DNA from: Pachyseris speciosa
Lineage: Eukaryota; Cnidaria; Anthozoa; Scleractinia; Pachyseridae
Reading direction: 5' to 3'
Assembly: GCA_016490735.1 (NCBI GenBank)
Contig: JAEMWC010000129.1
Coordinates: 1,145,001 to 1,209,000, forward strand
DNA: 64,000 bases
Shown: positions 24,001 through 34,948 of the stretch, piece after piece
How the letters are laid out: each line of letters starts with the position of its first letter
Numbering within the stretch: the first letter of the stretch is position 1
Program-made: the position numbers and the translations under genes
Notes under the pieces: model-generated
What the model was told of the DNA's origin: nothing
Seen by the model: only the letters and a program-made list of their open reading frames with translations
Databases searched by the model: none

Positions 24001-25486
24001 AAAATGGCGGAAAGGCCTGAATGCCCTGGAACATAAGGCTGTATCTACACTCAGGAGAAGAATATGAACAAAAAAAAAGAACAAGGACTGAATTTTGTTA
24101 TGATGGTTGAAATTTGGTTTTACGACAATGATTTCTTTAAAAAACATAAAGGCAAAAAGGGGCATTTTCGTGGTTTCTCTTTGACGTTAAAAACAGTCAG
24201 TTTCGTTCTTGTCCAAACTCAAAAGGCCATATTTGGTAAAAATCACTACGTTTCTTGTGTTTATTGGATTTCCAAATTTAAAGGACATCCCATTTCGTGC
24301 TCACAACTGACAGTTAAGGCAATATTCGTGTGATTGAGAAAGTTGCAAGGTTTTGAGGCATGGGAGTCTTGTGTGGCCGGTTTTGGCCGACACGGATGCC
24401 AATGGGTTAATGGTGTGGTGGCTCACAGTTGCAGTGCAAGCCGCCAAGCCCCTTGAACAATACATGTTCTATTTGACTGGTGAGCCCCTTAGCCGCTAGA
24501 ATGAATACCTACAGAAAAGCGACCTTGTATTCTATAGTTTGGCCCATTTCTTGAAAGAGCCAAATTCCTAGTTAGATTATTTAATCAGCCTTTCAGCTTT
24601 TGCTAGATTTTATGTATGATAAAAATGTTGTGAAAATTGCATTTAATGAACAGATCATTGTTTTCAAAAGAGGTGTGAAATATTTGACTCCTTCTTGTTT
24701 CTCCAGGGTACAATATTGGATAGAATAGATTACAATGTAGAACAAGCTGCAGTTAAAGTGGAAGAAGGGCTAGAACAACTTAAAAAGGTCAGTAGACTTC
24801 AATATGAGCATTGGGAAAGATGTGATGTTCACTATTTTGTGAGCATTGAAGAAAGAAATAAAACTGAGTATTCCAATGGGAATTGAACAGCTTGATGCAG
24901 TTCATTGTTCACTGTTTTACAATGTGAAGTTTTTGTACTGGAACCTTTATTATGAGTAACGGAAAGCTTTACGAAAAAAAGCTGTAACATGTCAGCAAAT
25001 CATTTTTTGGGTGGGGTACCTGTGGTATCTCACACTATTGTCATCGGGTTGTAAGTCCGTTAATGCTAATGAGTTGCAAAGCATTGTGGACAGTGTATCC
25101 CACACATGTACCGTTTGGGTACCTATTTTTTTTATCTGTGGGGACAATATTATTATACGGCTTCTTTTTCTTATATAACTAAAATAATCAACAACTTTGT
25201 GTGTATATTGAGACATATTCTACTCATTTTCCACATCATTTCACTAGTTTAATTTGAGTTGGATGATGAAAGGGGTGACCATCCCCAGCTACATTATTTC
25301 TTAAAGGAGGTGCTTATATCCTTACCTTCTGTCAGGGAACCATCTAACTGACCTACTCTGTGTTTTGTTTACCTCCAACAGGGTGAGAAGCACCAGAAAG
25401 CATCTCGCAAAATGTTATGTATAATATTTTTAGGAATTGTTGTAATTATCATGCTCCTAGCGCTTGTGATAACAAAAGCAAAATGA
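9021..25486 (+). CDS. STX16: Syntaxin-16 (Qa-SNARE), 10-exon gene, complete
   Basis: Exons: 9021-9104, 9234-9322, 9988-10006, 12360-12393, 13560-13666, 21993-22155, 22540-22652, 23003-23146, 24707-24787, 25382-25486. All introns are GT-AG, phases agree, and the sum is 939 nt (312 aa plus stop; human is about 325). Family knowledge: syntaxin-16 is the t-SNARE of the trans-Golgi network for endosome-to-TGN transport, working with syntaxin-6, Vti1a and VAMP4 and binding VPS45 through its N-terminus. Seen: N-terminus [14 protein letters not shown], which matches the VPS45-binding start of human STX16; [12 protein letters not shown] in exon 5; Habc-like helices about 80-200; SNARE motif about 210-275 with [15 protein letters not shown]; the zero-layer Gln at 251, last codon of exon 8, followed by DRIDYNVEQ; a C-terminal membrane anchor about 289-309. 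A second possible exon 1 donor at 9126 would add 7 residues in frame. Very confident in identity; the first exon end is the least certain border. Confidence 0.95.
10032..12264. mobile_element. 2.2-kb foldback element with 9-bp target duplication in STX16 intron 3
   Basis: Arms of about 265 bp (10032-10296 and 12004-12264) are inverted. Each has a head GGGAGAGTTGAAAACACTGA, a tandem array built on CCGTGGACTACTC-type units, then a unique inner part (CAGTCGCCATCTTGGTTACC) ending TCTAGA. CCTTTTACT flanks the element exactly (10023-10031 and 12265-12273). Nine-bp duplications are typical of Mutator-like and Foldback elements. No transposase frame is visible. A second foldback sits inside. Confidence 0.92.
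10615..11271. mobile_element. Inner 657-bp foldback element
   Basis: Arms 10615-10800 and about 11111-11271 are inverted: head GCGGGGCTTCGACAAAAC, an array of TACTGATCCCC units, then TATAAAATTCACTGGAAAAA, a homopolymer and GGATTTGAGGCTGAATAAAG. No clear target duplication. Nested in the 10032-12264 element. Confidence 0.85.
13688..13960. mobile_element. CCAAT-rich MITE, copy 1
   Basis: Starts near TCAATTGAGTGCTGTGAAAC and ends near AATTTACTTTTGATGTTTAA; parallels copies at 42759-43037 and 44092-44358. Begins about 20 bp after STX16 exon 5. Confidence 0.7.
15584..20446 (-). CDS. Unrecognised antisense multi-exon gene inside STX16 intron 5, with a frameshift
   Basis: Proposed - strand exons: 20366-20446 ([18 protein letters not shown]...), 19809-20194, 18772-18886, 16704-16829 and 15584-15946 (stop). 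Splice signals are good, and phases agree for exons 1-2, 2-3 and 4-5. Two faults: exon 2 (386 nt) leaves frame near 19905, where the first frame stops and another opens into a coiled-coil-like stretch ([19 protein letters not shown]) that enters exon 3 in phase; and exon 3 (phase 1 out) does not join exon 4 (phase 0 in), so an exon is missed or lost. The last exon encodes an acidic patch and [25 protein letters not shown], ending in [10 protein letters not shown] do not recognise the protein. It contains two MITEs in its introns and is flanked by inverted repeat arrays. It could be a nested host gene, a transposon second ORF or a decaying copy of either. Confidence 0.6.
17035..17995. mobile_element. 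961-bp non-autonomous element with about 85-bp inverted termini
   Basis: Termini start TAGTCTCCTTCG(A/C)AGCCATTT and include CACAACC(T/A)AACCACATTCCTTT. Flanks ACAGCAACTC (17025-17034) and ACAGCAACCC (17996-18005) form a 9-10 bp duplication with one mismatch, fitting a Mutator-like element. It contains the perfect hairpin at 17742-17822. Confidence 0.85.
17742..17822. repeat. Perfect 39-bp-arm palindrome
   Basis: Arms 17742-17780 and 17784-17822 are exact inverses with a 3-nt loop (TTA); the arm starts CTTTTACACGAAAATGTCCC. Confidence 0.92.
18221..18620. mobile_element. 400-bp Tc1/mariner-type MITE
   Basis: Termini CAGTAAAAACCCGCAACTA and its inverse with TA on both sides (18219-18220, 18621-18622). 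Internal AGGTTCTTA motifs repeat. The CAGT start and TA duplication fit the pogo/Tigger branch. Confidence 0.85.
18998..19206. mobile_element. Tandem dimer of a TTAA-flanked MITE
   Basis: Two units of about 100 bp, each starting CCCTTTCACTCCCAAGA or CCCTTTCACCCCCAAGA and ending CTTGGGAGTGAAAGGGT. TTAA borders the pair at 18994-18997 and 19207-19210. TTAA plus a CCC start fits piggyBac; Kolobok also uses TTAA. Confidence 0.85.
20778..20839 (+). CDS. Possible first exon of a small acidic protein, divergent to the antisense gene
   Basis: ATG at 20778 opens [20 protein letters not shown] and runs into a clean GTAAGC donor after 62 nt. It starts 331 bp from the ATG of the - strand gene, pointing the other way, so the two could share a promoter. 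An acidic N-terminus is common in transposase-type proteins, but no second exon was found before the right repeat array near 21190. It may be a truncated remnant or a chance ORF. Confidence 0.3.
21522..21892. mobile_element. 371-bp MITE, GGGAG(C/T)TTAAG family
   Basis: Begins GGGAGCGTAAGCAAGGAGGA and ends CGTTGTCGTTGCTTAAGCTCCC (inverted). Same family as the nested pair at 25753-26489. It ends 100 bp before STX16 exon 6. Confidence 0.8.
23406..24406. mobile_element. 1.0-kb piggyBac-like non-autonomous element
   Basis: TTAA-CCCATTGGC at the left (TTAA 23402-23405) and GCCAATGGG-TTAA at the right (24407-24410). The interior has a 77-codon ORF from 23803 ([16 protein letters not shown]...) that I do not recognise as a transposase. 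Confidence 0.75.
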
Positions 25487-25499
25487 TCTGGTATATTGA

Positions 25500-25505
25500 A
25501 ATAAA
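25500..25505 (+). promoter_or_regulatory. Poly(A) signal of STX16
   Basis: An AATAAA hexamer lies 14 nt past the STX16 stop codon. The resulting 3' UTR would be very short; later AT-rich sequence offers other sites. Confidence 0.55.
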
Positions 25506-25752
25506 ATAATTATCAAAATTAATGTGCTGATGACTAAATGCCAGTTTAGGTTTGTTTCATATTAACTTGCACATTAATTTGATAACAGAAAATTAATTTA
25601 GGATCTAAGGTTTTATATGACTGGATTCAGTTTTTTTACTGATAACTTTATTTTCATCTCTGAGTAAGGGCTATTGCAGTCATAAATGCATTGATGTTGT
25701 TGAGGATTGGTTCAACTGTAAAATACCAACATGTTTAGTGCAAGTATTATTA

Positions 25753-26489
25753 GGGAGCTTAAGCAACAATGACGGCGACGACAACGAGAACGTCACAAAA
25801 CAATAGGCTTAATTAGGAAAAACAATCACTCTGCATGTGCGTTTACATTTTTGTACATTTCTTTGCCGTCCTCAGCAAAACAACAGGGAGTTTAAGGAAC
25901 GAGGACGGGAACGTCAACGAGAACGTCACAAAACAATAGGTTTAATGAGCAAAAACGATGTCTCGGCACGTGCGTTTTACATTTTGGTACATTTCTTTGC
26001 CGTCCTCTGCAAAACAACAATGTGAAATGACCAAATTTAGGTTGTGGCGAGAATGGTAGCACATGATGGCACATTTTTCTTTCTTTTTCTTTACTTTCTT
26101 TTTACCGTTCATAGAAATTTAGTTCCTGGATAGTTAGCCGACATTTTACAAGTTGAACAAATTGGAATAATCGCGAAAGTGCTACAATAACAAGAAGTTA
26201 TATTTCGAAATGACGTTTTCGTTGCAGTTGCCGTCCTTGTTTCTTAAACTCCTTAACAACACGAAATGACCAAATTTTATGTTTTGTGGAGAATGTGAGC
26301 ATATGACAGTGAACTCTTCTTTCTTTTTCCCAACTTCAATGCTGTTTGTGCTAATTTAGCTCCATGATAGTTCACCCACATTTTACAAGTTAAAGAAGTT
26401 GGAATAACCGCGAAAGAGTTATGATAACAAGAAGTTAGATTTTCAAATGACGTTTTCGTCACTGTTGCCATTGTCGTTGCTTAGACTGG
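25753..26489. mobile_element. GGGAG(C/T)TTAAG MITE split by a second copy of its own family
   Basis: Outer copy 25753-25885 and about 26253-26489; inner copy 25886-26252 (GGGAGTTTAAGGAACGAGGA...CTTAAACTCC). The outer text CTCAGCAAAACAACA resumes after the inner copy as AACAACACGAAATGACC, the junction expected from the intact copy at 21522-21892. The flanks AAAACAACA/TTAACAACA are an imperfect duplication. Confidence 0.85.
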
Positions 26490-28680
26490 GGACATAAGAT
26501 TCATTTGCAAAATGTTTGGTTGAATGTGCTTGGTTTTACTCAACGTTGTCATATTTTTTTGGAATTCAACCGTCTTGTAATCCTTCTACTAAAAACCACA
26601 CATTTTAAACAATCAGTTTTTTTCCCCAATTAAAATGTTCATGTGGCAGTTTCTGTATGAAATTAAGAAGAGTATAGCCATTGAAGTAAAAACAGAATTC
26701 AACAGTATTCTTGCAAAAATATCAACCAAACCTGGCAAAAACATTTGTAGCTTTTTCTCCCACTGAATTTGTTGACCTTGTTCCCTGGCATAATGTGTAA
26801 AGTCTTGTCAAAGGAGAAGTTGACGTCCATAGGTTCATACTTCCATGATGCATGTCTAAGTACATTCACAGTATACCAACATATAATAAAGATAATTTTT
26901 GTGTCTGACATGAATTTTTTGCGTTGTATTTATTGGTTCATTAACTATAAATGTTTTTTTTCTTTTGGTAAATGCATTAGAGGGAATTGATCACAGTTTT
27001 GCAACTAAAACCCTTGCAAAATGAAAGCCTGGCAAAGACAATTGGGGCTAGACCATGATACTGTATTTTCATGATATTTCCATGTGAAAAAAAAAACTTG
27101 TAACTGGTACCAAGTAAGGGAAAATGATGGAAAGCAATATTGTTAAAGAACAGGTTACTTGATCCTGTCATGTCACTGATTGAATGTAAACGAAGTTTCA
27201 AAATCAGGATAAAAACTTTTAGAATGCACAAGCTTTCAATTCCATCATAGAATCTTTATCAATTGATGGAGTTCAACATTTTGTCATGTGATATATACTG
27301 AATATTGCTGACCAATCACACACTCAAGTAAAGTAAAGTAATACAAATACAATGTGAATTACTTTTTAGTAGAAAGCCATTTAACATGATCTTTTCATAC
27401 TCTTTCACAAATTTATCTCGGTTAAGGGCTCTGATGCCAGTTTCCAGCAATTACACTTTGATGAATCAGTACCACCACACTTTATTTGTTAATGATGTTA
27501 ATACCATGGAGTGAGTTTTACTTTGCTCTTGTTTTTCATTGCCACATCTATAGTTGGTTGGGAAAACTTGTGCTGCTCTTTTTCTGACAACCTCGTTCCA
27601 AGGGTCTCTCCTGTTCCCATGCCTCCCTCTCGCTCCAGGGGGCAGGAAGAGGAGAGACCCTAAGAACAAGGTTGGTTTGAATGATAGCCAGCTGTGTTGT
27701 TCTACCCTTCTGCATGTAAGCTGGATATTGGGGAAAATTATCTGCTGCTTCCCAATACAACTGAGCCCCAATATGCAAATACTCACTATTGCAAACAGCC
27801 TGTTGTATTAAGTTGGTGCATAGGACTTGATGTGGAGAAAAGTCATCACTGAAAATAATTTGTACTAAATATAAGTTGCTCTTTGTATGGTAGACATCAA
27901 ATTGTTGTCCAAAAATATTATTGTGTCTGAGTTGACTGATGAATTAACCAGTGGCTTTACCAAAATCTGAACAATTTTTTCCTATCCAACAATAAAACTG
28001 CTCCATCCTAGACGTGCCTTAAATAACAGACAAACTCTAAACTTTACAACCCATCCAAAATTTGTTTCATAACAAATTGACCATGACAAAGGTGTTTTTC
28101 TTCGGATGGGGCTAGGGGAGGGGGTTGGGAGGAAATCAGATGAGGTTGTACATGAGAGGAATTAAGGATTTCTCCCTGGGAGTAGGGGGGTGGAAGTGGG
28201 TGGGATAGGCGTTGTACTGAGAAAAAGTCTCAAATGTTAGACTATCGTGCGGGTCATATCAAAGGTGGCAGTACATTTCAACTCAGTCCATTCACAGGAT
28301 ATGGGTATTTAAGGACCCCAAAAACTGTGCCCTGTTTGGTGGCACATACCCATTTACGCCAAAATAAGGAAGTGCCCTCCCCCCAACACTCACACACCTG
28401 GGGGCATTCTTTCCATGCCGCAGTGTGATGATAGAAATTCTAAAGTTTGAAAGATGTTATTGGCGGGTTTGAGGAAATCAACCAAAAGAAATAAAAAGAA
28501 TAAAAACAGTCTGCTGTAATTTGGCCAAGTCTCTTGGCTAAAAGGTCAATAAATTTATTCCAGAAGTAAATAAATCTTGCAATTTTCTGAAAATTTCTTA
28601 CTAGTTATTTGACTAGAAAAATAAACTGTAATTGAGGGGAAACAAATTCAGAAAAAAAAATTGGAAAAAAAATTTTTGTT
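26490..28680. other. Intergenic DNA, no gene
   Basis: AT-rich. Holds an 85-bp foldback at 27589-27673 (AACCTCGTTCCAAGGGTCTC / GAGACCCTAAGAACAAGGTT) and a G-rich patch at 28105-28205. No supported exon. Confidence 0.6.
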
Positions 28681-28753
28681 CGCCCGATAAGGGACTTGAA
28701 CCCTTGACCCTCAGATTAAAAGTCTGATGCTCTACCGACTGAGCTAACCGGGC
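28681..28753 (-). tRNA. tRNA-Lys, anticodon TTT
   Basis: The - strand reads GCCCGGT...ATCGGGC with a fully paired acceptor stem (one G-T pair), a D arm starting TAGCTCAGTCGGTAGAGCA (box A), an anticodon arm CAGAC-TTTTAAT-CTG whose loop carries TTT, a 5-nt variable loop and a T arm GGTTCAAGTCC (box B). It is 73 nt, without an intron. An oligo-T run follows within about 15 nt on the - strand, as expected for a Pol III terminator. It is a standard elongator lysine tRNA and looks functional. It is divergent to NOP10 with a 169-bp gap. Confidence 0.95.
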
Positions 28754-28922
28754 TCACTTACTTTCACTCTCTGATTTCGAAATATTTATTGATTTGCCTT
28801 ACACGACGGAACAATAGATTTATTTTGTGATGCTTTGCGCGCTTAGTCTTTCTTCAACCATAGTTAAATTAACGGGCTTTTACGTCGATTTTTCTCTCTT
28901 TTGCCGACTCCATTGCAACAAA

Positions 28923-29816
28923 ATGCATCTTATGTACTATCTCAATGACAAAGGGAAGCGAGTTTACACTTTGCAAGTAAGTTGATGAGCCAATCAGAAT
29001 TTTATTTTGTTTACGAGAGTCTTGTCTTGATGTTCAATTTGTAATAAGCTCAATTTGTTCCACGTGCAACATATTAGCTTGTACGTATAGCAGTTAAAAG
29101 ATGTTTTTATCCTTCGATTTGCAGAAAGTTGATCCTTTAGGCCAGCCAACAAAGTCTGCCCATCCAGGTAATGTTTAATATGGTAACGTTTAATATCCTC
29201 CTCTCTAATTTCTCAAAATAGCTCACGTGATGCAAATGAAAATAACATTAGCAAATAGCTTACTGTAAGCTTACACATGGCAACATGTGGCGGGGAATGA
29301 GATGTTGACGACAGTTGAAGCTATTGGGTGATTCCAGAAAATATCCATACCATACCACGAGTGGCATTTTGGAATTCCGAGGGAGAGCGGGGTTTCTTGG
29401 ACTGGAATTCTGAATGCATGCTGTGTGGGGAGACGAAGTTTGTAATTCCAAAGGCATGGAGGGTTCAGCTCTGTATTTCCAGAGGGGAAGACAGCAAAAG
29501 CTTCGCTCGAAATCGCTGATCTGTTGAGGCAGCATTCCTGTGGATGGATTATGCAGCAAGCTCCAGATGGAAGAAGTCTCAACTTGATGAATTAGTCATT
29601 AGAAATGAATTAGTAATTAGAAATTAGTAAAATGTACTCTCCACATTTCTATTGTTAATATTATTGATGATCCCATGTTGGATTATCTCGTTGCATGGGA
29701 AAACTTGCACCAGTCTCTTGTTTCCAAATGGAATGCATGACAGATTTGGATTAAATGTTTTCCCTGTCCCTCATCTGGTAAGTATTGTATTTGTATAGGT
29801 AATCACATGATTTCGA

Positions 29817-29852
<36 letters not shown>

Positions 29853-29921
29853 TCAAAGACTCACAAAATTGCACGAGCCCGTAGGGCGAGTGCAATTTGT
29901 GGTCTTTGAAAAAATTTACAA

Positions 29922-29957
<36 letters not shown>

Positions 29958-32918
29958 GTGATTACTTATTAATAATATACATGAAAAAATTGCGAGATAG
30001 CTTCTTAACGTTGCAGAAGCAACGCAACGAAGATAAGGTGAACCAAAACAACAGTTTTCTCGATGTTTTTAAAGCGTTTTTAGCTGTAAAAACTGGCTAA
30101 ACAATTACAGGCTATAGCTATAGGGCTACTTTGTTTGCTAAGTGTCTATCAAGCGCTGTAATTATTACCTTCAGGCTTTCTTGTTCGTTATCTTCGCCTT
30201 GTTTGTCCTTGTTTGTTTATTAATCTCGGCGTCACTCCATCAACGGACTCGTAATTCCAATTACGTCGGTAATTCCCTTCTCTGGACACCACTGTTTCCA
30301 AACAGACAGCTAACATGCAGTACTTTTCGCAGCCGTTTCTCCTTTTTTGAGCTGTTTTGCAGCTTCTCTGCTGTTATTGCGGTCACGAAGAAAGAAAACC
30401 TGTTCAAAAAGCCAGCCATTGTTTTGGCTCGCAGAGTCGCTTGCAGCTCTTCAGACTTTGCGCCATTCAGAGGCCGCGTTTGATTGGCTCAATCGCAGCG
30501 CCTTTGTTTATCAACCAATCCGAATCCTCAGTTTTTTACCTTGTTTTGCACTGTATTTCCTTTTTTCTGCACCGAATTACCTTTTTTCTGCACCGGTGTT
30601 TCCTAAAAACTGCATTTCTCTTAACCAATCAGAATCGAGAAATTTTTTCATGTATATTATTAGTCTCGAAAGTCCTCTTGGCTCAACGTTTGCAAGTTTC
30701 AGGGGCTAGTAGAAAGGCATAGATTCTTGTTTGATTATTTTTATCGTGAAGTGGATATGAATGGCGTTGATCATAGCATATGAAGATTTTAATGTGGATG
30801 GTTTTTTGTTTGATCCTCAAAACAAAATATACATGTACCTTGGTGGAGTTGGAAAGTGGGGAGCCAATACAATTAAGCACACAAATTAAAGCTACAAGAA
30901 CTGAACATGGAAATCTTCAGAGCGTTGAAAATTGCACATCGAAATCTTGAAAGGGACAATGGATTGAAGGGCTGAGAGCATAACTGACCTAAGTCGAATT
31001 TTAGTTCGTTTCTCGATTTTGCTCAGATTTGTCCAAACTTTTGCATGTGAACTGCAAGCAATTCAATTGAAAAACATTGTCTGGTATTTTTAAAATTCTC
31101 TGATTTTTGTTTCATTTCCGAGCAAAATAATAAAAACGACCTAAAATTCAACACAGGGTGGTTATGCTGTCAGCCATACAATTGAAATATCGGCAATGAC
31201 TGTGGTTTATTATAATTTCATTTTAGTTTTTCATTTTCTTTATTTACTCCACATTAACATATTGAATAAGATTTCTTACAGTCACTAGGAATAGAGAAGG
31301 AGTGGAGAATGGCATGATATAGTAGACTAATTATATGCCCTTTTAAATTACAATACATAATTAGTTAAGATAAAAAGAGGAAACCTTACTATAAATAGAG
31401 GAGATGAGAAACAGAAGGAAAAGAAGTTTTACATAGGCGCATGGAAGAAATTAATACTGAGCAAAATAATACTGAAAGAGAGCTCTTTTAAATAATCAAG
31501 GATTTTTCTTGACACCCTATGGAAGATTGCAGCTGGGAGGAATGAATGCCTTAATGATCAAAACAAGTTATTTCAATGCCACTGGCACGGTTGCACAGTT
31601 GAAGTTCAAGACAAGAAGAAGGCAATTGACCACCAAGTTTTTGCAAATTATAAAATTTCCTGCAACCAAATGCAAAGAAATAAGAAATTTCCTATCTTCA
31701 GGCGCTTTAGATAAGGACAAAAAGAAAGTACTTTGTTTGAGCAAATTGGGACTGAAGGTGTTGTACAAGAAATTGGAAATTCTGAAAGGCAGGGGGTTAC
31801 CGATCTCGGAATTCTAAAGGCATGCAGGAGTTGAGCATTTTGGAATTTCTGAAGGCAAGGAGCTAGGTGGGGTTAAAATGTTGATGCCACCTGTGGTAGG
31901 GTATGGATATTTTCTGGAATCACCCAGTTCACTTACTGTACTCCGCACTCTCACAGTGTTCATTGAAAACTGCCCCTATATAGTAGTTTCAAGAATCAAT
32001 GAGCACAGCGCTGAGTTGAAGAACTTGCTTCAGATGTTGTGCTTTTGTCATGCGGCATTCCTAAGCTACTGCTTGACCATAACCCCCGGGATGAGGAGAG
32101 ATGAGGGTTACTTACTCACAATTCACTATCTCCGTGTCTTCACAGTCTGCATCACAGACAGTGCAAACCACCAAGTGTGGCTGAGATTTTTGCTAAACTA
32201 TAGAATGCAAGGCCACATTTCTAGAGTTATTCATTTGCGGCTTAGTGGCTCACCGATCAAATAAAACAAGTGGCTCAGTGAGTCACCACTGTGACTGGTG
32301 AGCTGCCAAGCAGCCAAGCCACTACAACATACCCTCAGTTTCATTGCCATGAAATGCCGCAACTTTAGCAATTATTGTGGAGTAGTACATATAACGCTTA
32401 TTGGCAAAGTGTCAGAACCAGTGCAGGGGATTAAAATACAAACAAGAAATTTCTTGAGTAGGAAATGTTGTGAGTCAGATGTTAAAGGAATTCAAACCAG
32501 CTCTCTTGAAGCCTGCAAGGTAGATGTGTTTTCTGTTTGTTTTAGGGTAAAACATTAATTTGCAATATCAGCCTTCCCTTTTCTTTGTTAAGTCTAGAGG
32601 AAACTTGAAAGCAATCGTTTCTTTTCTTTGAATCATGGAGGGAGAGGAAACTGCAAAGATTGACCATTGCCATGCCAAGTCCGTGCTTCTAGTAACACCC
32701 TTTTTAAGATTTTTTTCCCTTGTGTCCTTTACTTTATACTCTCAACCTCAAGCTCCAGAGAACAACTCTCTGCTCAAAACTCACAAGGCATCTGTTTTTG
32801 TTTTGTGTTTATTTGTTCAGCTCGATTTTCTCCAGATGACAAGTACTCTCGGCACCGTGTGACACTGAAGAAAAGATTTGGTATCTTACCTACCCAACAA
32901 CCCAAGCCAGTGTATTGA
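28923..32918 (+). CDS. NOP10: NOP10, H/ACA ribonucleoprotein complex subunit 3, 3 exons, complete
   Basis: Exons: 28923-28976, 29125-29167, 32821-32918; 195 nt in total, giving 64 aa, the length of human NOP10. No single exon is long enough to stand out as an ORF. Seen: N-terminus [18 protein letters not shown], then [14 protein letters not shown], then [20 protein letters not shown] and the tail PTQQPKPVY. Each block matches the human protein almost residue for residue. Family knowledge: NOP10 binds dyskerin and, with GAR1 and NHP2, forms the H/ACA core that pseudouridylates rRNA and snRNA and supports telomerase RNA, in nucleoli and Cajal bodies. Like other metazoan forms it lacks the zinc-binding cysteines of archaeal Nop10. 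Intron 1 is only 148 bp; intron 2 is 3.65 kb, mostly a foldback transposon. A tRNA-Lys gene points away on the - strand 169 bp upstream, so the promoter must fit in that gap. Confidence 0.97.
29799..29965. repeat. 167-bp hairpin nested in the 2.6-kb foldback
   Basis: Left arm GTAATCACATGATTTCGAGT...; right arm ends AAATCATGTGATTAC. Arms also share GCAATTTGGAATAAATAAGC and its inverse, with AAATTTTTTCAAAGAC near the centre. Confidence 0.85.
29970..30662. mobile_element. 693-bp MITE nested in the 2.6-kb foldback
   Basis: Termini TAATAATATACATGAAAAAA and TTTTTTCATGTATATTATTA are inverted. Right end contains ACCAATCAGAATCGAGAAAT. The open frames are not conserved-looking. Confidence 0.7.
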
Positions 32919-34948
32919 AAGGGTAATGGAAAAGAAGTTTGGAATGGTCAGTAAGCTCTTTTAACATGGTGCATTGGGGAACAGCCCAGTAATTCTTTGC
33001 TTCAGCTGAAGATCAGAACTACTGTACTTTTCAAATAATTATGTTATCAGTGACATTTTCATCATCATCTTCAACATCAATAGCAACATCATCAACAACA
33101 ACAGCATTTGCATATTGTGCAAAGTAGATTTCAATTGACAGATTTCAAAATAAAAAAAAGTTATTGAGCTAGTGTATTATAAAGCTCAATAATTGGATAT
33201 TGCAACTTACAAGCAACAGCTTCTCGTCTAAAGTGACCTTTTCAAACTCTGTTCTGGAAGCTGTTAATTTAAACTCCAATTCTATATAGTGGATATAAAA
33301 ATCTAGTGGCTGGATTTCAGAATCTGTACAAATGTTAATCCAGTACGTCCCAACAGGAGCATGTGCCTTCTGATCTTAAGACTGCTTGCTTTATACCTAT
33401 TGTAGATGTATGTATGTGTGTTGTGTATATCATCATTGATATTATGATGCACAAAGGGACAGCCTGAAAGGAATCAGAAGTCTACATTTGCATTCAAACA
33501 AGGATTACTCATATTGCAGAAGGAAATAAACATAATTTCATATCCAAAGTGTAGTTGTATCATCTCTGTTCATAAGGCAAATTGTTCCCTGAATCCTTTT
33601 TGTACCAAATTCTCCTTGTTATCACCTCAGCAGATACACCTAAATTTTCATATTTCCTTTTTGTAGCAAGCAGCATGATATTTCACTAGGACTATATTTT
33701 TTTTGTGTACATCATGTATTTATTTTTAAAGTACTTTGTTTTAATTTTGCAAGTTATTGATTTATACTATTTTGAGCGTGTCAAGGATTTTTGTTGAAAA
33801 GTATTCCTTTTTCACTTGGAATATATTAAGTATAGTCAATCCTTTTAAATGATTGTTTCTGTGGTATTTAATTAGTAGTAATTATAATGAGTGGTAGTAA
33901 TTTTTTCGTGGTGGTTGTAAAAATATTACCAAATGATTTTTAGATATGTCTACTACATTTAAATTCTACTATTTACTGACATGTTCCAAAAGTAATCTGG
34001 TTCTCTCTTCTAGAAGATATGTACATGCATTCTAAACCACAGGGTATGTTTTTTGTTTAGTAATGATGCAAAAATCTGCTAAAAGTCTAGATAACACGTA
34101 CACTTGCAAGTAATTATGGTGAGTCTCGAGAACCACCCTCTTTTGAGAATGAAAGCACTTTTAAAGACTGGAATCCTCACTTTGGAATATGTGAATGTCT
34201 ACTACAAAATTAATGCTTTGTGCCTCGTACTATTTATTTTTGCATTCAACAGACCATTTGATGTTTACAATCTTATGACATTTTTTTAAGATAACAACCA
34301 AATTATCCTTCCACTTATCTCAAAGATGTAATGGACCCTTGTGGATTTAATCAACATGACTAAAAATGTGTAACTGCAATTTTAACTGGCTGTACTTTAT
34401 TGTTAATGTTCTAACATTCGGTCAGACGTTTTATAAGTCACTCAAGGAATAACAAACTGCACAAAAGAAAATTGTAATAATTCTGTGTTTTGTATTGTGG
34501 CATTTTGTCTTGTGGTCAGCCATCTCTGGAGAAGTCTGGAAAAAAAATGTTACATAAACAGACAGCCCACCAATATTATACTGCATGCTAATTCCAAGGT
34601 GATGCCTCTAAGACAAAGGTTAACTTAATTTTTGTAAAACCTGTTTCCTGTCTCTCCTATAACATGGATGTCCATGTATTATTGTAACCTCCTGCCACCT
34701 TGTTGGTATTGATGATTGGGTGTGAATCCAGACTAGTTTCCACAGTTTTAAGGAAAAATAATGATCAGTTTTTTTGAAAAATGAAAGTATTTTTTAGAAT
34801 AAAGCTAAATTTCGAAGTTTTGATCTTAAAAACTGCCACGCTTGTTTAAAAAAAACAATGATTTGTGATTGTTCTGGCATAGTCATGCTCACTGGAACTG
34901 GCCTATATGATGTCTGAGGGACTCAAAAGCCCAGGAAACTGCACTTAA
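32919..34948. other. Intergenic DNA after NOP10, no gene
   Basis: AT-rich with short low-complexity runs (CATCATCTTCAACATCAA near 33065). No splice-supported coding stretch. Confidence 0.55.
33149..33154 (+). promoter_or_regulatory. Candidate poly(A) signal of NOP10
   Basis: AATAAA 231 nt after the NOP10 stop, the first canonical hexamer I see on this strand after the gene. Confidence 0.4.

Larger units (their letters stand above)
29325..31926. mobile_element. 2.6-kb foldback element in NOP10 intron 2
   Basis: Inverted heads TGGGTGATTCCAGAAAATAT (left) and its inverse at 31907-31926. Inside each head is a loose tandem array of TTGGAATTCTGAAGGCATG-type units (29365-29510 and 31770-31860). 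The head is nearly that of the 46227-47716 element. No target duplication is seen. Two other inverted repeats lie inside. Confidence 0.8.
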
